Source: Epiperipatus broadwayi (taxonomy: Eukaryota; Onychophora; Udeonychophora; Euonychophora; Peripatidae). From it: a stretch of DNA of 64,000 nucleotides. The stretch is taken from NCBI GenBank assembly GCA_028023455.1, contig JAQFVV010012405.1:7357291-7421290 (forward strand). The letters run 5' to 3'. The notes beneath the pieces are model-generated. The model ran no database searches. It was not told where the DNA came from and was given only the letters and a program-made list of their open reading frames with translations. A program made the translations under genes and the position numbers. Positions 10,866 through 22,862 of this stretch are shown here, in pieces. How positions within the stretch are numbered: position 1 is the stretch's first letter; each line of letters begins with the position of its first letter.

Positions 10866-12796
10866 TAATTATCAATTACATTACATTCCACTAATGTGAG
10901 CAAAGCTAGGGGTACAGCTAGAGTATATATAAATATTAGATATGAATAGCTTTTAATGTAACTGTAATTAAATAGATGTAAACTACACTTCTGAGAGCTA
11001 TGAAAAATAAGCAGTACTCTATGTCAATAAATGTAAGAAATAGACGGGCCAACTATCACTTAGCTTGGGTGGTAGTATCTGATAATAATTTCAGAAAGTC
11101 TTATATCTCAATTAAAACGTGGCAGATATAAAAATATCAAGCTTTATTTCCAACAGCTTCTATAAATGAATAGTTACTTATCATCGAGCTTAAAAGATAG
11201 TTGGACCGTGTATTTTTCACATTACTGACAGAGTAATGCTTATTTATATGTATATATATAATTAATTTCTAATAGGTGTACTTACACATATATAAACACA
11301 CTCGGTTTATATATAATGTAACCCACAAACTTTAAATTGATATCTTTTATTTCAAGTACACGGATTATTTGATATTACTATCCATTAATAAGATAATCGG
11401 ATCACTTCCTAAAGACAGCTGTTTTGAAGTAAAACACATTATAAAATAGAGACATTTGTCCACACACACAAAAAAAATATCTATAATGTGTTGCCAAAAC
11501 AAAAAATGTTATTTTAACCTATGAATTTAAATGAAACCTTTTGTCTTTATAAATATTTACTATTTATTTTGCAAAAAAAAAGAAATATCAGCTAAGTATG
11601 ACAGTTGAGAAAAAAGACATTTGGAAATTAGTTTTACACTGGTCGTAAACATTTAAATGTTTGCACTTCAATGTTTACAAATGTAAAGCTAAACAGAAAA
11701 ATATGTCTCAACTGATTTTTTTTTTAAAAAAAAGTATTAGCCTCACCTTTAAAAAAAAAAAGCCATATTGATTGGTACCAGATAAAAATTTTTACTGCAA
11801 GACATATTTACAATAATTTTAAAAATAATACTTTTCTGTTTTGATTAATTCTAACTGAATGTTTTTTTAATACGATATGTAGTATAATGTGGCTTAACCT
11901 TTCCAAATGTACACTTACTTTTTGATCTCACTAGATTTCAAATTCAATCTGTAAAAAAATTAATAACATTCACATCTGACAATAAAAATCTGATAAATAT
12001 GTACAAAGGTACCTACGACCTGAGTTCAAATTTGGGCTAAGTAAATGTGAAAATTTATCAGACTTAAGATTTTACTCTCAGGTTTCTAAATGCAATAACT
12101 ACTTTTTTTTTTCAACACATCTTACATTTAAACTATAAAAAAAAATAACAATGATTATATAAATATAGTACCAACGACCTGAGTTCAAATTTCGGCTGTG
12201 TAAATTCAAAATTTAAAACAAATTTGAGATTTTTCTTTCAGATAACTAAATCACAGCTAACCCTTCTATATTATCTCAAACGGATACATAACTATTATCC
12301 TGAAGGTAAAACAAGGATGAAAAATGCTAAACCTTCCTCATCTGACAATTGCCTTTCTCAAGAGCGTTTGTCAGTAATGACTATTATAAATCGTTCTACT
12401 TTTTTTATTTATGTTGAAGCATGTTTATAGAATAATAATAATATATATATTGAGATTTATTATAGCAAGTGATTGACCAATTGCTTATAACAATTGGATT
12501 GGACTCTTTGATGATGTAAATTCCCATTTTTAACACTCAAAGAGAAATATAATTAACAAACTACTCCCACAATAAAAAAAAATATTTTATCAATATCAGC
12601 AGCAGAGGCTAACACAATCAATTGATTATGGCTATTCCAACATCAAAAAGAAAAAAAAGACTGAAAGACAAAAAATAAAAATAATAGAAATAAATGCCAT
12701 CATGAAATGTATCAAATATAAAATATAGTCATCCATTATTTATTCTAACATCTAAAATACAAGGAATAAATCCTTTATGTTGCTTTTGCAAATTAA
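10866..12796. other. AT-rich DNA with tRNA-box-like short repeats
   Basis: Two related segments at about 11995-12060 and 12165-12240 share ACCTACGACCTGAGTTCAAATTT-like sequence (the second reads CCAACGACCTGAGTTCAAAT). They look like remnants of a tRNA-derived SINE (box B-like GAGTTCAAATTTC). The 68-residue frame at 12224..12430 overlaps the second and is not convincing. No gene is seen. Confidence 0.45.
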
Positions 12797-13943
12797 AAAT
12801 AAATCATAGATATAATAAAATATCTTTACTAACAACAAAATGATATATAATAATAGCTGTAATATAGTCATATAATCATAACACATAAAAATAACATAGA
12901 AAAGCTCTTTTCGGCAAATTTTAAATTTTTGCCCTTTTCAATATGTCTTAATTACAAAAATAACCTATATTGCATACATAGTGACATCTACTGGCTATAT
13001 AAAATTAACACAAGCCTATAATTACACTTCAATATATTTTTATAACAACACATATTATATAACCCTCCATTCATTTTTCATTATCCAATTATTAGTTAAA
13101 TTAATTGATGTTTTATAAAACATCAATTAATTTAACTAATAATTGGATAATGAAAAATGAATAGAGGGTTGTATAATATGTGTTGTTATAGGCTTGTGTT
13201 AATTTTATATAGAGCCAGTAAATGTCACTATGTATGCAATATAGATGGAGAAATAGTATGGAGAGTAAAAAGAATTTAAATATATATAGAAATAAACTAA
13301 ATATTAGGTGTGAGTTAATATATGATAATAGTAAGGAAAGTAGATTATTATTTAAGGCTTGAACAGGATCTTTAGCTACAAGAGAATATACATGTAAATG
13401 GAAAAAAATGGGTGATTTATTTTGTAAATTATGTAAGGAAGGAATAGAAAATATTAGGCATTTGTTAATTGAATGTAAATGTTTGAAAACAGAAAGGATA
13501 CATATAATGAAGTTATGAAAGAATAAATATGAAAAAAGTGATTATATAGAAAGTGAATTATTGGTTTCTATGCTGGGCATGGGAAAAGATAAAGGGGATT
13601 TAGATAGAAAGGTTATAGAGTTGACAAAGATTATGTTGTGGAAATGGGATGGAGCAGAATATGGGAAAATTTAGAGCGGGGAATGGAAAATAATGTGGCT
13701 AACAGGTTTATCTGGGCATAATTGCTGAGATATTCTTGACTTTGTTTAAGGAGAAGCCGCAATACATCACATCACATCACATTTTTGTAATTAAGCCATA
13801 TTGAAAAGGGCAAAAATTTAAAATTTGTATATGTTATTTTTATGTGTAATGATTATATGACTATATTACAGCTATTGTTATATATCATTTTGTTGTTAGA
13901 TAAAGATATTTTATTATATCTATGATTCATTTTTATTATTTAT
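12797..13943. mobile_element. Large palindromic element split by a LINE insertion
   Basis: The left arm 12797..13115 and the right arm 13116..13244 plus 13783..13943 are inverted copies with about 300-bp arms. The centre is essentially loopless: TTAATTGATGTTTTA meets its own complement at 13115/13116. The right arm is interrupted at 13245..13782 by a LINE fragment and resumes at the matching place (TTTTTGTAATTAAG..GAAAAGGGCAAAAA). The palindrome is therefore older than that insertion. Confidence 0.9.
13245..13782 (+). pseudogene. CATCA-tailed LINE, 5'-truncated 3' end
   Basis: This is the 3' end of a non-LTR retrotransposon ORF2. The reading is broken by stops, but the C-terminal Cys/His motif FCKLCKEGIENIRHLLIEC is readable at about 13421-13477, followed by MKLWK.KYEKSDY. 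It ends in the short-repeat tail ACATCACATCACAT. It is inserted inside the right arm of the palindrome. Related copies lie at 17440, 20370 and, in the opposite orientation, 49596. Confidence 0.8.
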
Positions 13944-14526
13944 TCTGTATATTATGATGTCATCTTTTAACTTCTTTTGTATCTAGCTTTTTTTTCAGAA
14001 AGTCTTCAATTGTAACTCACCATTATGTTTTTGTTGCGATCTATTCACCCTTAAAAAAATGAACTTGTCAATTGATTCTGTAAACAGGTAATAACTATCA
14101 TGTGATAATAAATATAAACAAATAAATCAATGAAAATAATGTTGAATTAATATATTCTTTTCAGTGGTTTATTCTCTTTGTTCTTTAGAGATAAGCAGGC
14201 TGTCTCTTAAACTTTTTGTCACCTGGCGGCTTTGCTGTTTAGAAGTTTAAGGAAACACATTTATGCCATTATCTTCCAGACCTTCCAGACATTGTAAGGC
14301 TTATTTTCAAATGATGTCTTATTTTTTCATGTACAAAAATCTACATGGGGTATAAATTAGTGATGTCTCTCCATTTTGTTCATTTTAAATGATCCATTTC
14401 TAAAAATGATAAAGTGCATCCATTCTTCATAATCATTGTAATTAATACACTTTAAATTAATCAGTAATGCATCTTCTGTGGCTGTATCAATAAATAATGT
14501 TTATAATCTTTAAATCTCCATGCAAT
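13944..14526. other. AT-rich DNA, no gene seen
   Basis: No supportable feature apart from T-runs. Confidence 0.5.
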
Positions 14527-14840
14527 AGCACAACTCAGTGCAAGCCAGAGTAATCAAGCAATGGAGAGTTTTACCTGTGTATGAACAGCTTGTGTAAGCA
14601 TAAAGAATGTTGATTGTATGATGTTTGATGGTTTAATACCAATCCCACCCGATAGGATTATGGTGACTGTGGTTATTAAAGACCCAAAGACATCAAAAAG
14701 TATGGATGCTGAGATCTATACAACTGTACAAACTAATGAGCTTAGTTTGAAAACATTATTGTGTTTTAATTTTGGATTCAAAGCTTTAGGTTTGCTAGAA
14801 AACAAATCTAAATATGTTTTTATAAATCAAATCGAGTGAA
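14527..14840. repeat. Diverged long-TIR family copy
   Basis: It contains CAGTGCAAGCCAGAGTAATC, then CAATGGAGAGTTTTACCTG, GATGTTTGATGGTTTAATACC, GGTGACTGTGGTTATTAAAG and AAACTAATGAGCTTAG. These are recognisable blocks of the long-TIR family in family order, with the inner part shortened. The 73-residue open frame 14618..14839 lies in this repeat and is not a gene. Confidence 0.7.
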
Positions 14841-14901
14841 CTTACAGTGATAGGGATCAAATATTCTAATCACTTCACAAGACATAATTCATCAAATTCT
14901 T

Positions 14902-14917
14902 AGACCGACTCAAGTTT
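14902..14917. repeat. SINE target-site duplication, left copy
   Basis: AGACCGACTCAAGTTT is repeated exactly at 15024..15039 (16 bp). Confidence 0.95.
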
Positions 14918-15023
14918 TTTTTTTTTTTTAAGTGTCATAGCATCGGCCGGGACGCGAACCCGCAACCTGGGCAACTGCCTGCAAGTGCAAGGCAGTCGCG
15001 CTGATCTCTCGACCACCAATGCA
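14918..15023 (-). mobile_element. Class II tRNA-like SINE, copy 2
   Basis: This is the clearest copy. On the minus strand an 83-nt tRNA-like body (15022 down to 14940) opens with GCATTGG and closes with CCGATGC, a seven-pair acceptor stem with one G-U. It has box A-like GTGGTCGAGAGATCA, an arm ACTGCCT/AGGCAGT at the anticodon position, extra bases before the T arm as in class II (Leu or Ser type) tRNAs, and box B GGGTTCGCGTCCC. A short linker and a poly-A tail follow. The perfect 16-bp duplication proves retroposition. The enlarged anticodon loop and the tail argue against a working tRNA. Confidence 0.95.
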
Positions 15024-15039
15024 AGACCGACTCAAGTTT

Positions 15040-16049
15040 ATTAAACTTTATAATCAATTAAACAATTCTCAAATATTCTACATTTGAAGCCCTAACTATG
15101 CTAAAATATTAATTGTATATAGTTTTCATATTTATCCTTTGTCTAAAATTATATGAACTGTATATTTAAACACATTGACAGAAACTAATTAAAACGCTTT
15201 TAAAGTCATTTTTTTCATACACTATTAATTTAAATTTGATTTTAAATAGCTAATTTATCAAAATTGTAGTCAAAAGAGAGAGAAAAAAAACATAAAAGGA
15301 AATATAAAGTATAAATTTTATCATTTTAAAAATCTTTGATTTCTGAACTAGTTTTTTCTTTATTCTCAGTTCAATCCCAGCATGCATTTTTCTTCTCAAG
15401 ACTCTCAAATTACTTCTCCCCACTCACATAATTAGTATTATTTTCTATTGAAAAAAAATGATACACTTTAACTTATTGTTATTTCACATTTTTTATTATA
15501 CAAAGAAATCTCTGAAAGAGGAAGGTAAAACAGGATCTGTGGGGGTGTGCATGCATGTACACACATCTGAAGTTAATTTCTGATATAACTAGTAAATTCC
15601 GTTTAACGTTTTTAACAAAAAAATAACAAAAATTACTTTTTAAAAAAATATCGCCAAGAGAGAATAGTTCCTAGTTATCAATTAAATTGAATAAAATATC
15701 AGCTTTTTTATTGTATGCGGTTTGTGTGTGTGTGTGTGTTTAAGTTCTAATCTTTTATAAGACCCAAGTATAGGGGAATCTAAAAACCGCCAATATATTA
15801 AATAATTGAATGATTAATTACTCAGGAAAACGTGACGTAGTAATATGTTGTTCCAGTAACCTTATAGCAGATTGAACATTTAATCTGAACTGTTTCTATA
15901 TTATTCAGGGATTTTAAAACTGCTCTCTCTCTCTCTCTTTCTGAAACTAACACGCTAACGCTTAGCTAAGAATGCACCTTTTAAATTGATAGAATATAAT
16001 TTTTAAAATCATTACTAAATGAAATCAAACAAACAGATTTACTGACCTC
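15040..16049. other. AT-rich DNA with dinucleotide repeats
   Basis: It holds (TG)n at 15723..15739 and (CT)n at about 15922..15938. No gene is seen. Confidence 0.55.
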
Positions 16050-16300
16050 ATTAAAAAAAATTAAAAGACTGAAGTGGAGTTGGGCTGGACATATTGCTAG
16101 AAGATATGATAATAGATGGACAATTGAAATCTTAAACTGGTTTCCAAGAGATTGTAAAAGACCCAGAAAGAGACCACATGTGACATAGATAGATGAAATA
16201 AGAAAGTGTGCAGGGGTGATGTGGAGAAGAGAAGCTAAAGATCGGAGAAGATGGATTGAACTTGGAGAGAGACCGTCATCTGCAGTGGATTGATAATGGT
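16050..16300 (+). pseudogene. RTE-like LINE, C-terminal tail
   Basis: Nearly uninterrupted translation contains the tail typical of RTE-type ORF2 proteins: LKRLKWSWAGHIARRYDNRW, then NWFPRDCKRPRKRPH, IDEIRKCAGVMWRREAKDRR and RWIELGERPS, ending near 16293. One in-frame stop interrupts it. It is a dead 5'-truncated copy. The closest relatives in the window are 26515..27040 and 31490..31735. Confidence 0.8.
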
Positions 16301-16569
16301 TGATAATGATGACTAAAAACTACCATTTCATCACATACATTTTAAATACATGAATAAAAACATCTGAAAAAGGTGAATGACCCTCAAGATATATTTCTGG
16401 CTAAACCAGCATTCTTTCTGCTGGCTCAGATCACAAATCTTCAAATGTTATCATGATTATTTACATATGGAAAAAGAAATGGATTTGAATTAATAATAAC
16501 ACATGATTGTATTTAATATGAATAGATATATTAATTTTTAATTAAGTTTAACATTTATATATAGTTTAA

Positions 16570-16700
16570 AAATGATATGATTATCTCTAGTCTAGTAAAC
16601 GATTAGTAATAATCATTGAAATATTTATCTAAAGATGTTATCAAATATGGAAGTACAAGAAATTTGGTATTTATAGACTAAATAACTGTAATGCACATTT
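16570..16700. repeat. Dispersed repeat F, copy 1
   Basis: The segment CTCTAGTCTAGTAAACGATTAGTAATAATCATT..ATTTATCTAAAG recurs at 16985..17135, 53385..53530 and at the right edge (63965..64000). It is an interspersed repeat of unknown type. Confidence 0.6.
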
Positions 16701-16984
16701 ATGGAGTACTTTCTTTCATTGAAGTTAATGCGTACCAGCCATACAAATGATGTTTTGTTAATAAGAGTATTTTTTTAATTATTTCAGCAGAACGAAATTT
16801 TTAAAAACGTTAGTGGGAAAAAAGCTTTTGTAAAACACAGAGGTTTTCATTTATTTATTTTTTGATATATGCAATATGAAAGAAAATGACTTTTTTATAG
16901 TTACTAAGTATATCTAAAATATATTATTTTCATAAAAAGAGATGAGTTATTCCATGTGTATTTGTATAATTAAAAATAGAGATA

Positions 16985-17135
16985 TTAATCTTTGAACATG
17001 TTTAAAGTTTATATCTAGAATAGAGACAATCTCTAGTTTAGTAAATGATTAATAATAATCATTAATATATTTATCTAAAGTGAATGGCATCAAAATTGTG
17101 AGTACAGAGTAGTTGACAATTGTAAATCCAAAATG
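16985..17135. repeat. Dispersed repeat F, copy 2
   Basis: It matches copy 1 over TCTAGTTTAGTAAATGATTA.. and the 53-kb copy over the following ATGGCATCAAAATTGTGAGTAC..AATTGTAAAT part. The 65-residue minus-strand frame here (17071..17268) is not supported as a gene. Confidence 0.6.
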
Positions 17136-17439
17136 AAACAATATATATATCAGATACTCCTTTTTTTAATTTAAGTACTAATTCATGTATGTCAGTCAGG
17201 CTTAGAATATGCAGAGAACTTCTGCACAGTTGTGGAGTAGGAACTAAAACTGTATGTTCCAAGGTCAACTCTCAACTAATTAACAGAAAAAAAAATGGTT
17301 TAAGATAAACTGAATAAAACTTTAAATGGTCAACCTGCCACTAGAGTGCATTAACATCAAGTTTTTATATGAGAGATGCAAAAAGCAAAATGAAAATGTT
17401 TGGTATATTGCAATTTATAATAATAAAAAAATAGCCAAA

Positions 17440-18195
17440 ATAGTATTTAATGGATTATAAGTAAAGGACAGGCAACAAGATGGATGATAAAGATAGTACA
17501 ATATGCAGAAAATTTGGATAAAAAATTTGTCAGTATGTTTATACAAAAGGTGGGATGATTGTGTTAGGAGAATTGTTGGGTATTATAGTGGCAAGGAATG
17601 GGATAGAAGAATAGATGCATTAATAAAAATAAGGAGTTGGAGAGATGGAGAACTAATATAGAGAATAAAAAGAGTTTAAATATAGAAGTAAACAGAATAT
17701 TGGGTGTGAGTTAATTTATGATAATAGTAAGGAAAATAGTTTGCTGTTTAAAACTTGAACAGAATTATTAGCAGCAAGGAAATATACACATAAATGGAGA
17801 AATATGATTGATTTATTCTGAAATTATGTAAGAAAGCCATAGAAAATATTAGGCATCTCTTAATTGAATGTAAATGCCTGCAAGCAGAAAGAATATAAAT
17901 AATGAAGTTGTGGAAGAGTAAATATAAACTAAGTGATTATACTGAAAGTAGGTTCTGGGTTTTTATGCTGGGTTTGGGAAAAGATAAGGAGGATTTAGAT
18001 ATAAAGATCATGGAGTTCATAAAGATTATGTTGTGGAAATGAGATGGAGCAGAATAGAGAATAATATAGGAAAAACTTAGGGTGGGGAATGAAAAGAGAA
18101 AATAATGTCGCCAACAGGTTTCTTTGAGCATAGTGGCTGAGAGATTTCTGACTCTGAAAAAGTAGAAACCCCAGTGCATATCACCACATCAAACA
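17440..18195 (+). pseudogene. CATCA-tailed LINE, 3' fragment
   Basis: The longest plus-strand copy of this family. Scattered over three frames are remnants matching the 49.6-kb copy: the GTGCAGAAAATTTGGAT-like region, CELIYDNSKEN..LLFKT, YTHKWRN and the MLWKW-like end. It finishes near GAGATTTCTGACTCTG..CATCACCACATCA. Many stops and frameshifts make it non-functional. Confidence 0.75.
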
Positions 18196-20369
18196 ATTAG
18201 CCATAAGAATTTTTTAAAAAAAAAGAGAACTAATTATCAAGGAAAAACACACTTTTGTAAAAACCTGTAAATTCATATACCTAATTGATGAAATTGTTAC
18301 ATTTGAACCCCCCCCCCTCATTTTAATCAGATTCTCTTCCCCCTTTAAAAGAAAGATAACTTTAATGCTTTAAAAATGCTGATTCAGCATGAAATGTATG
18401 TTAGGGTCATTTTTTTAATTCAAGTAAACTTTATCTTTTCTTTCTATCTCATATATAATCTCTTTTTAGATTTCTTAAATTTCTTATGACCCAATTTATG
18501 ACTTCAATAGTGTGTTTATTGCTATTTCTTCTAGCTACACATTTTATCATCTCTCTTTCAGTCTCTTATTTTTTTACAATGATTTCACTTTTATTTATTA
18601 GTTATCTCAATCATGTATTCTGTTTTGTATTCTTTTGCTAATCCCCAGCATATAACTTTTCATACTTTATTTGTAAATTGCTTTTCTATTAAATAACCAA
18701 GTCTTAGATCCATAAGTAAGCACTGGCGAAATATTAAATATCTTCTTCTTCAAGTATATAGCACATTTTTAAAAACATTATTTCTAGCAAATATATTTTA
18801 TCCAAGTTTAATTCTATGATTAATTTTATATATAAACACCCAATATATATTTAATTTTAAAATTATAATTATAGTAAATAAAGAGAATCATGATGCAAAT
18901 ATTACACATCAACCTGCCATGTTCATGCATGATTAAGCCAAATAAAACTTTTTCAAAAAGTTTAGCTTTTTTTTTTTAAGAAGAAAGTCTCTAACCAACT
19001 TAGCTAACCACTTAACACTTGTCAGAAAAATGCTATCTAGCTGTGCTAGCTTGAGAATAAAACATGAAAAACTGCTCATATCCTCATCACCTGGCAATTA
19101 GCAAGTCTGGATAATATTGTCTCTCTATGAGGGTTATTGGAAGCCGATTTTAGCTTTTTACCTATCCTAGTAGAAACAAATTTTTTTATATGTATAATGC
19201 CATATGCAGATTAGTGCAATAATAGAGTGATAGGCTATGGGGTTAAAGGTTTCAAGATCATCCCTCAACTGAGTAACAGTAAATATAATAAAACCTCAGT
19301 TTTCAGACTGAGTGGAACTGTTAAATGCTTAGTCTGTCTTTGAATGTCAGTTAACTTTTCTAAGAATTAACCATTCGATTAACATTTGTAATTTAAATTC
19401 TCAAATATTGGTTTTATAATTCTTTTGCAATTCTACTCATTTTTTTATCTCAATCTTCAAATTTTTAAATATGAATGAATCTTTTTTTAAATCTTGAAAA
19501 AAAAAATCAAGTATTTGAATTGCCTTTTAAAAACACCTGTGACAAATTGAATACGCATTGTTTATTTTTTACTATCATTCGCCTCTTTTAACCCTCAAAT
19601 GATGTTATCAAGTATTTCACAACAGTATTAGCTTACAAAATTATTAAGGCTGCCACATTGTTGTCGTGAACAGATAAAGAAGGGAAGAGGGTTTTAGAGC
19701 TTTCCAAGAAACTATGCCAGTAACCCTGACGCAATAAATAAACCACCACAAACACTGCTTTGTTGCAAGAAAGATTGGATTTTTTTTCCTTATTAAAGTT
19801 TTTCCGGTGATTGCTTTCAAACGATATAAAAAAGCAAAATAGTTTAATAGAGATAATGCAAATATTTGTCATCGCATGCGATTTTATTATTTTAGATGAA
19901 AAGTAACTAAAAATAAAACGAATGCTTAATCAAAAAACGTCTTTATTTTTAACTATAAGTTAAAAAGAATTTTACAATTAACAAAATAATTTTATTATAA
20001 AATGTTGGAGATTATTTTTTTATATAGTTTTAAAGCTTAATTAAGTGCTACAGAGGTGTAAGATTTTAAAATTCTATTATATATAAAACATATTCGTCGT
20101 ACAAAATAAACAACTGAATTATTCTTTATAACAAACTGTCAGATGAGGCACGTTAGCAATGGGTCCACAGATGATGAACAGGTAAAAGATCATTTGCGAA
20201 TAACCATTAAGCCATACCGTAAAGTATATCTGCTATTTTTTTTGTCCACGCCCTCTTCGCGCACATGTTATATCGCAAATAATAGCTCATGTTTTGTTGA
20301 TAATATGGTATTGCGATAGTATACCAATTGCTTAATGAATTGCATATATGCGGCGGTAGTCAACACCTC
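18196..20369. other. AT-rich DNA, partly CpG-enriched; no gene seen
   Basis: A 10-base C run is at 18308..18317. At about 19195-19285, TAGTGCAATAATAGAG..GGTTTCAAGATCATCC has weak box A/box B character and may be an old SINE. The part from about 20090 to 20355 is less AT-rich and has noticeably more CG dinucleotides than its surroundings. The open frame 19633..19872 (minus) has no recognisable motif. Confidence 0.45.
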
Positions 20370-20648
20370 CATATAATGAAGTTATGGAAGAATAAATATG
20401 AAAAAAGTGATTATACAGAAAATGAATTATTGGTTTTTATGCTGGGTTTGGGAAAAGATAAGGGGGATTTAGATATAAAGGCCATAGAGTTGACAAAGAT
20501 TATGTTGTGGAAATGGGATGGAGCAGAATATGGGAAAACTTAGAGTGGGGAATGAAAAATTAAGTGGCTAACAGGTTTATCTGGGCATAATTGCTCAGAT
20601 ATTTTTGACTCCGTTTAAGGAGAAGCTACAGTACATCACATCATATAT
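20370..20648 (+). pseudogene. CATCA-tailed LINE, 3' fragment
   Basis: The reading MKLWKNKYEKSDYTENELL..GLGKDKGDLDIKAIELTKIM is open over about 57 codons, followed by the family 3' UTR (AGTGGGGAATG..AACAGGTTTATCTGGGC) and the tail GTACATCACATCATAT. It is a short truncated copy. The open frame called at 20328 begins in unrelated flanking DNA. Confidence 0.85.
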
Positions 20649-20679
20649 AAAAATTGAAATTATAGCATAAACAAAAAAA

Positions 20680-21440
20680 TTAAAAAAATATAGTTATTAA
20701 TAATAAACTGAAAGAGCACATTATTTATTGTGTGGTGTTTGCTAATTCACATTCACTCAAAATAATAATAATAAAACTTACTGTACAATATCTTTGTTTT
20801 TCAATAAAATGAATAGAGAAATATCAGAGATTTCATCCTAATTAAATACACCCTGTATGATATCACTTTTTTCAATAATTTTATTTTTATATGAAAACAA
20901 AATAGCAGTTTCACCATTAACAGATTAAAACCTCTTTAATTGTTTTGATATTTTAAAGTCTGCTTCGACTTCAGAATCTATGCAGACATTCCTACTTATT
21001 GTAAATCATTTTAGATTCTCAATTAATCTCTTCAAGTTTTAAGATTTTTAACACAATACATGAATGTTTGATAATTATCATTTTATCATTTAAAGATGGT
21101 ATTTTATGAATTTTCTTAAATTTTTTAAAACTTTTAGCATTGTGCTTAGAAAACATTTTAGTATGTAAAATTCATCTCAGAGTGTATGTGCTTTTAATGT
21201 GATTTGCAAAAAATATTATTAATAAACAAGATCATATTTGGTGCCCTGCTTATCATAAAATATATTAAATTTATGAATTTTACTGTTTTTTTAAAACATG
21301 ATTGCATACGGCATTTTATGATGGAAAAATGTTTGCTGCTATATTGTAAAATTTATTAAATTTATGAATTGTTTATAATAATAGATAAATAATCATAACT
21401 TATAAATATGTAATTGCAAAGCATAAGTAACCACTTCCCA
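20680..21440. repeat. Diverged dispersed repeat, copy 1
   Basis: It shares ordered blocks with 24415..25075: GTTATTAATAATAAA, TTACTGTAC-ATATCTTT, GACTT-GAATCTA..TTTCAGATTCTCA-like, and AAAATGTTTGCTG..AAATTTATTAAAT. Identity is low, so it is an old repeat of unknown class. Confidence 0.45.
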
Positions 21441-21528
21441 TGGAATTAGGTAGCATCAAAAACCAATAAAAAGATAGAATGATATATTTTTTGGGTTCTG
21501 CTGTTTATATAAATCCAAAGATCCAGGT

Positions 21529-21540
21529 ATCATTTATTTT
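21529..21540. repeat. Target-site duplication, left copy
   Basis: ATCATTTATTTT is repeated exactly at 22044..22055. Confidence 0.85.
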
Positions 21541-22043
21541 CAATCACTAAACATCACATGATCACTGAATGGAGAGTTTTTCCTGTTTTAATAACAGTTA
21601 TGAGCAAGCATAAAATGGTGATCATGTGATGTTTAGTGGTTTAATACCAATTTTGCCTAATAGAATAGTGGTGGCTATGGTTATTAAAGAACCAAAGCTA
21701 CCAAAATGTAGGGTACTGAACTGAGTTCAGACCTATATGACTATATAAACTAATGCACTTGGATCAAAAATATTATTGTGTTTTCAATTTTAGACTCATA
21801 TTTTTGTAGTTAAGTAGAGATAGAAGGTGGCTGCTGGAAGATTGCATTAGATCCTAAGATCTAGATGCAGTGCTCATGGATTCAAAGCTCCTCACTGATG
21901 AAATCCACAAGCTAGAAACTAGGGTGGGGATATTGGATGAGTAGGCACTAGATAGGAATTTTATGCACAAGCCTTCTGGCATCCATTGATTACTCTGGCT
22001 TGCATTGAGTGGTATTACTGTATGGAGAGTGTTGCCTGTTTTA
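21541..22043. mobile_element. Long-TIR element, 503-bp copy
   Basis: The best internal reference for the family. It starts CACTAAACATCACATGATCAC and ends GCCTGTTTTAA with an exact 12-bp duplication outside. In order it contains GGTTTAATACCAATTTTGCC, GGTACTGAACTGAGTTCAG, AGTTAAGTAGAGATAGAAGG, GATGAAATCCACAAGCTAG, GAGTAGGCACTAGATAG and TTACTCTGGCTTGCATTGAG. The minus-strand frame 21854..22048 lies inside it and is not a gene. Confidence 0.85.
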
Positions 22044-22410
22044 ATCATTTATTTTGTTCATTGGTTTTCGATGTTAAATAAATCTTGTTGCTACACAACT
22101 CAATGCCATTTCGCAATTACAGAATTGTTTATATATTTTTATTTACATTTTGATTAGCATATAATTAAAATAATGGATATTGATGCAGTGCATATTATGG
22201 CTTCATAGTACTCAGCCAATACTAATTTCTGCTACACTATAGTTTAAAAACACATTATTTTTGCTATTCTTATCTGTGTGTCACTTCATTTAATATAAGA
22301 TCCAATCATCTTGATCCTTTCCTGTTTTCTCCTATCTTTCTATGTCAGTTGTGACAATTATTTTAAATCATCTTTTAATTACAAACACAGCAATTTCTCT
22401 TGAATTTTTT

Positions 22411-22814
22411 ACTAAATTAAGAACTCAAGGCATATAGTATTAAGGTTAAAGTCTTATAGGTATTTATGTGCTGACCATGCTCTTAATAAGAATTAATGTT
22501 TACAACTTTAAATTGATTTGAAATATTTCTAATTATAAGATCCAAATATTAACTGACTGTGAATCAAAAGATTCCGTGAATGTTGATTTCTAAACTAGTA
22601 GTGGACTTAATTAGTGAAGAACTTACTAGATCACACTCTCAAATCACAATGCTTTAGATTTGCCTATATAATTAGAAAATAGGTTGAAGATAAGATGGCC
22701 ACTTTTATCTTTATAAAGTTGTAATCTTATGTTAAGATTTGTAGAGGTCCCTCTTGTGGTAAAATTAGGCTCTCAAGGCACATAGTATTAAGGTTAAAGC
22801 CTTATAGGTATTTA
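22411..22814. repeat. Direct repeat pair, about 55 bp, 350 bp apart
   Basis: CATATAGTATTAAGGTTAAA.. at about 22411-22468 and CACATAGTATTAAGGTTAAA.. at about 22760-22814 match over about 55 bases with few differences. The purpose or source is unknown. Confidence 0.7.
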
Positions 22815-22862
22815 TATTTGTTTTTGTAACTTCTTTTAAAAAAACATTTTTCAGAAAAATGT

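Noticed and set aside
14940-15022. A real tRNA-Leu/Ser gene
   Set aside because: It has a poly-A tail, a perfect 16-bp target duplication, an enlarged anticodon loop and two sister copies, which make it a SINE.
20328-20543. 71-residue frame as an independent gene
   Set aside because: From about 20370 onward it is the C-terminus of the CATCA-tailed LINE; the first residues come from flanking DNA.
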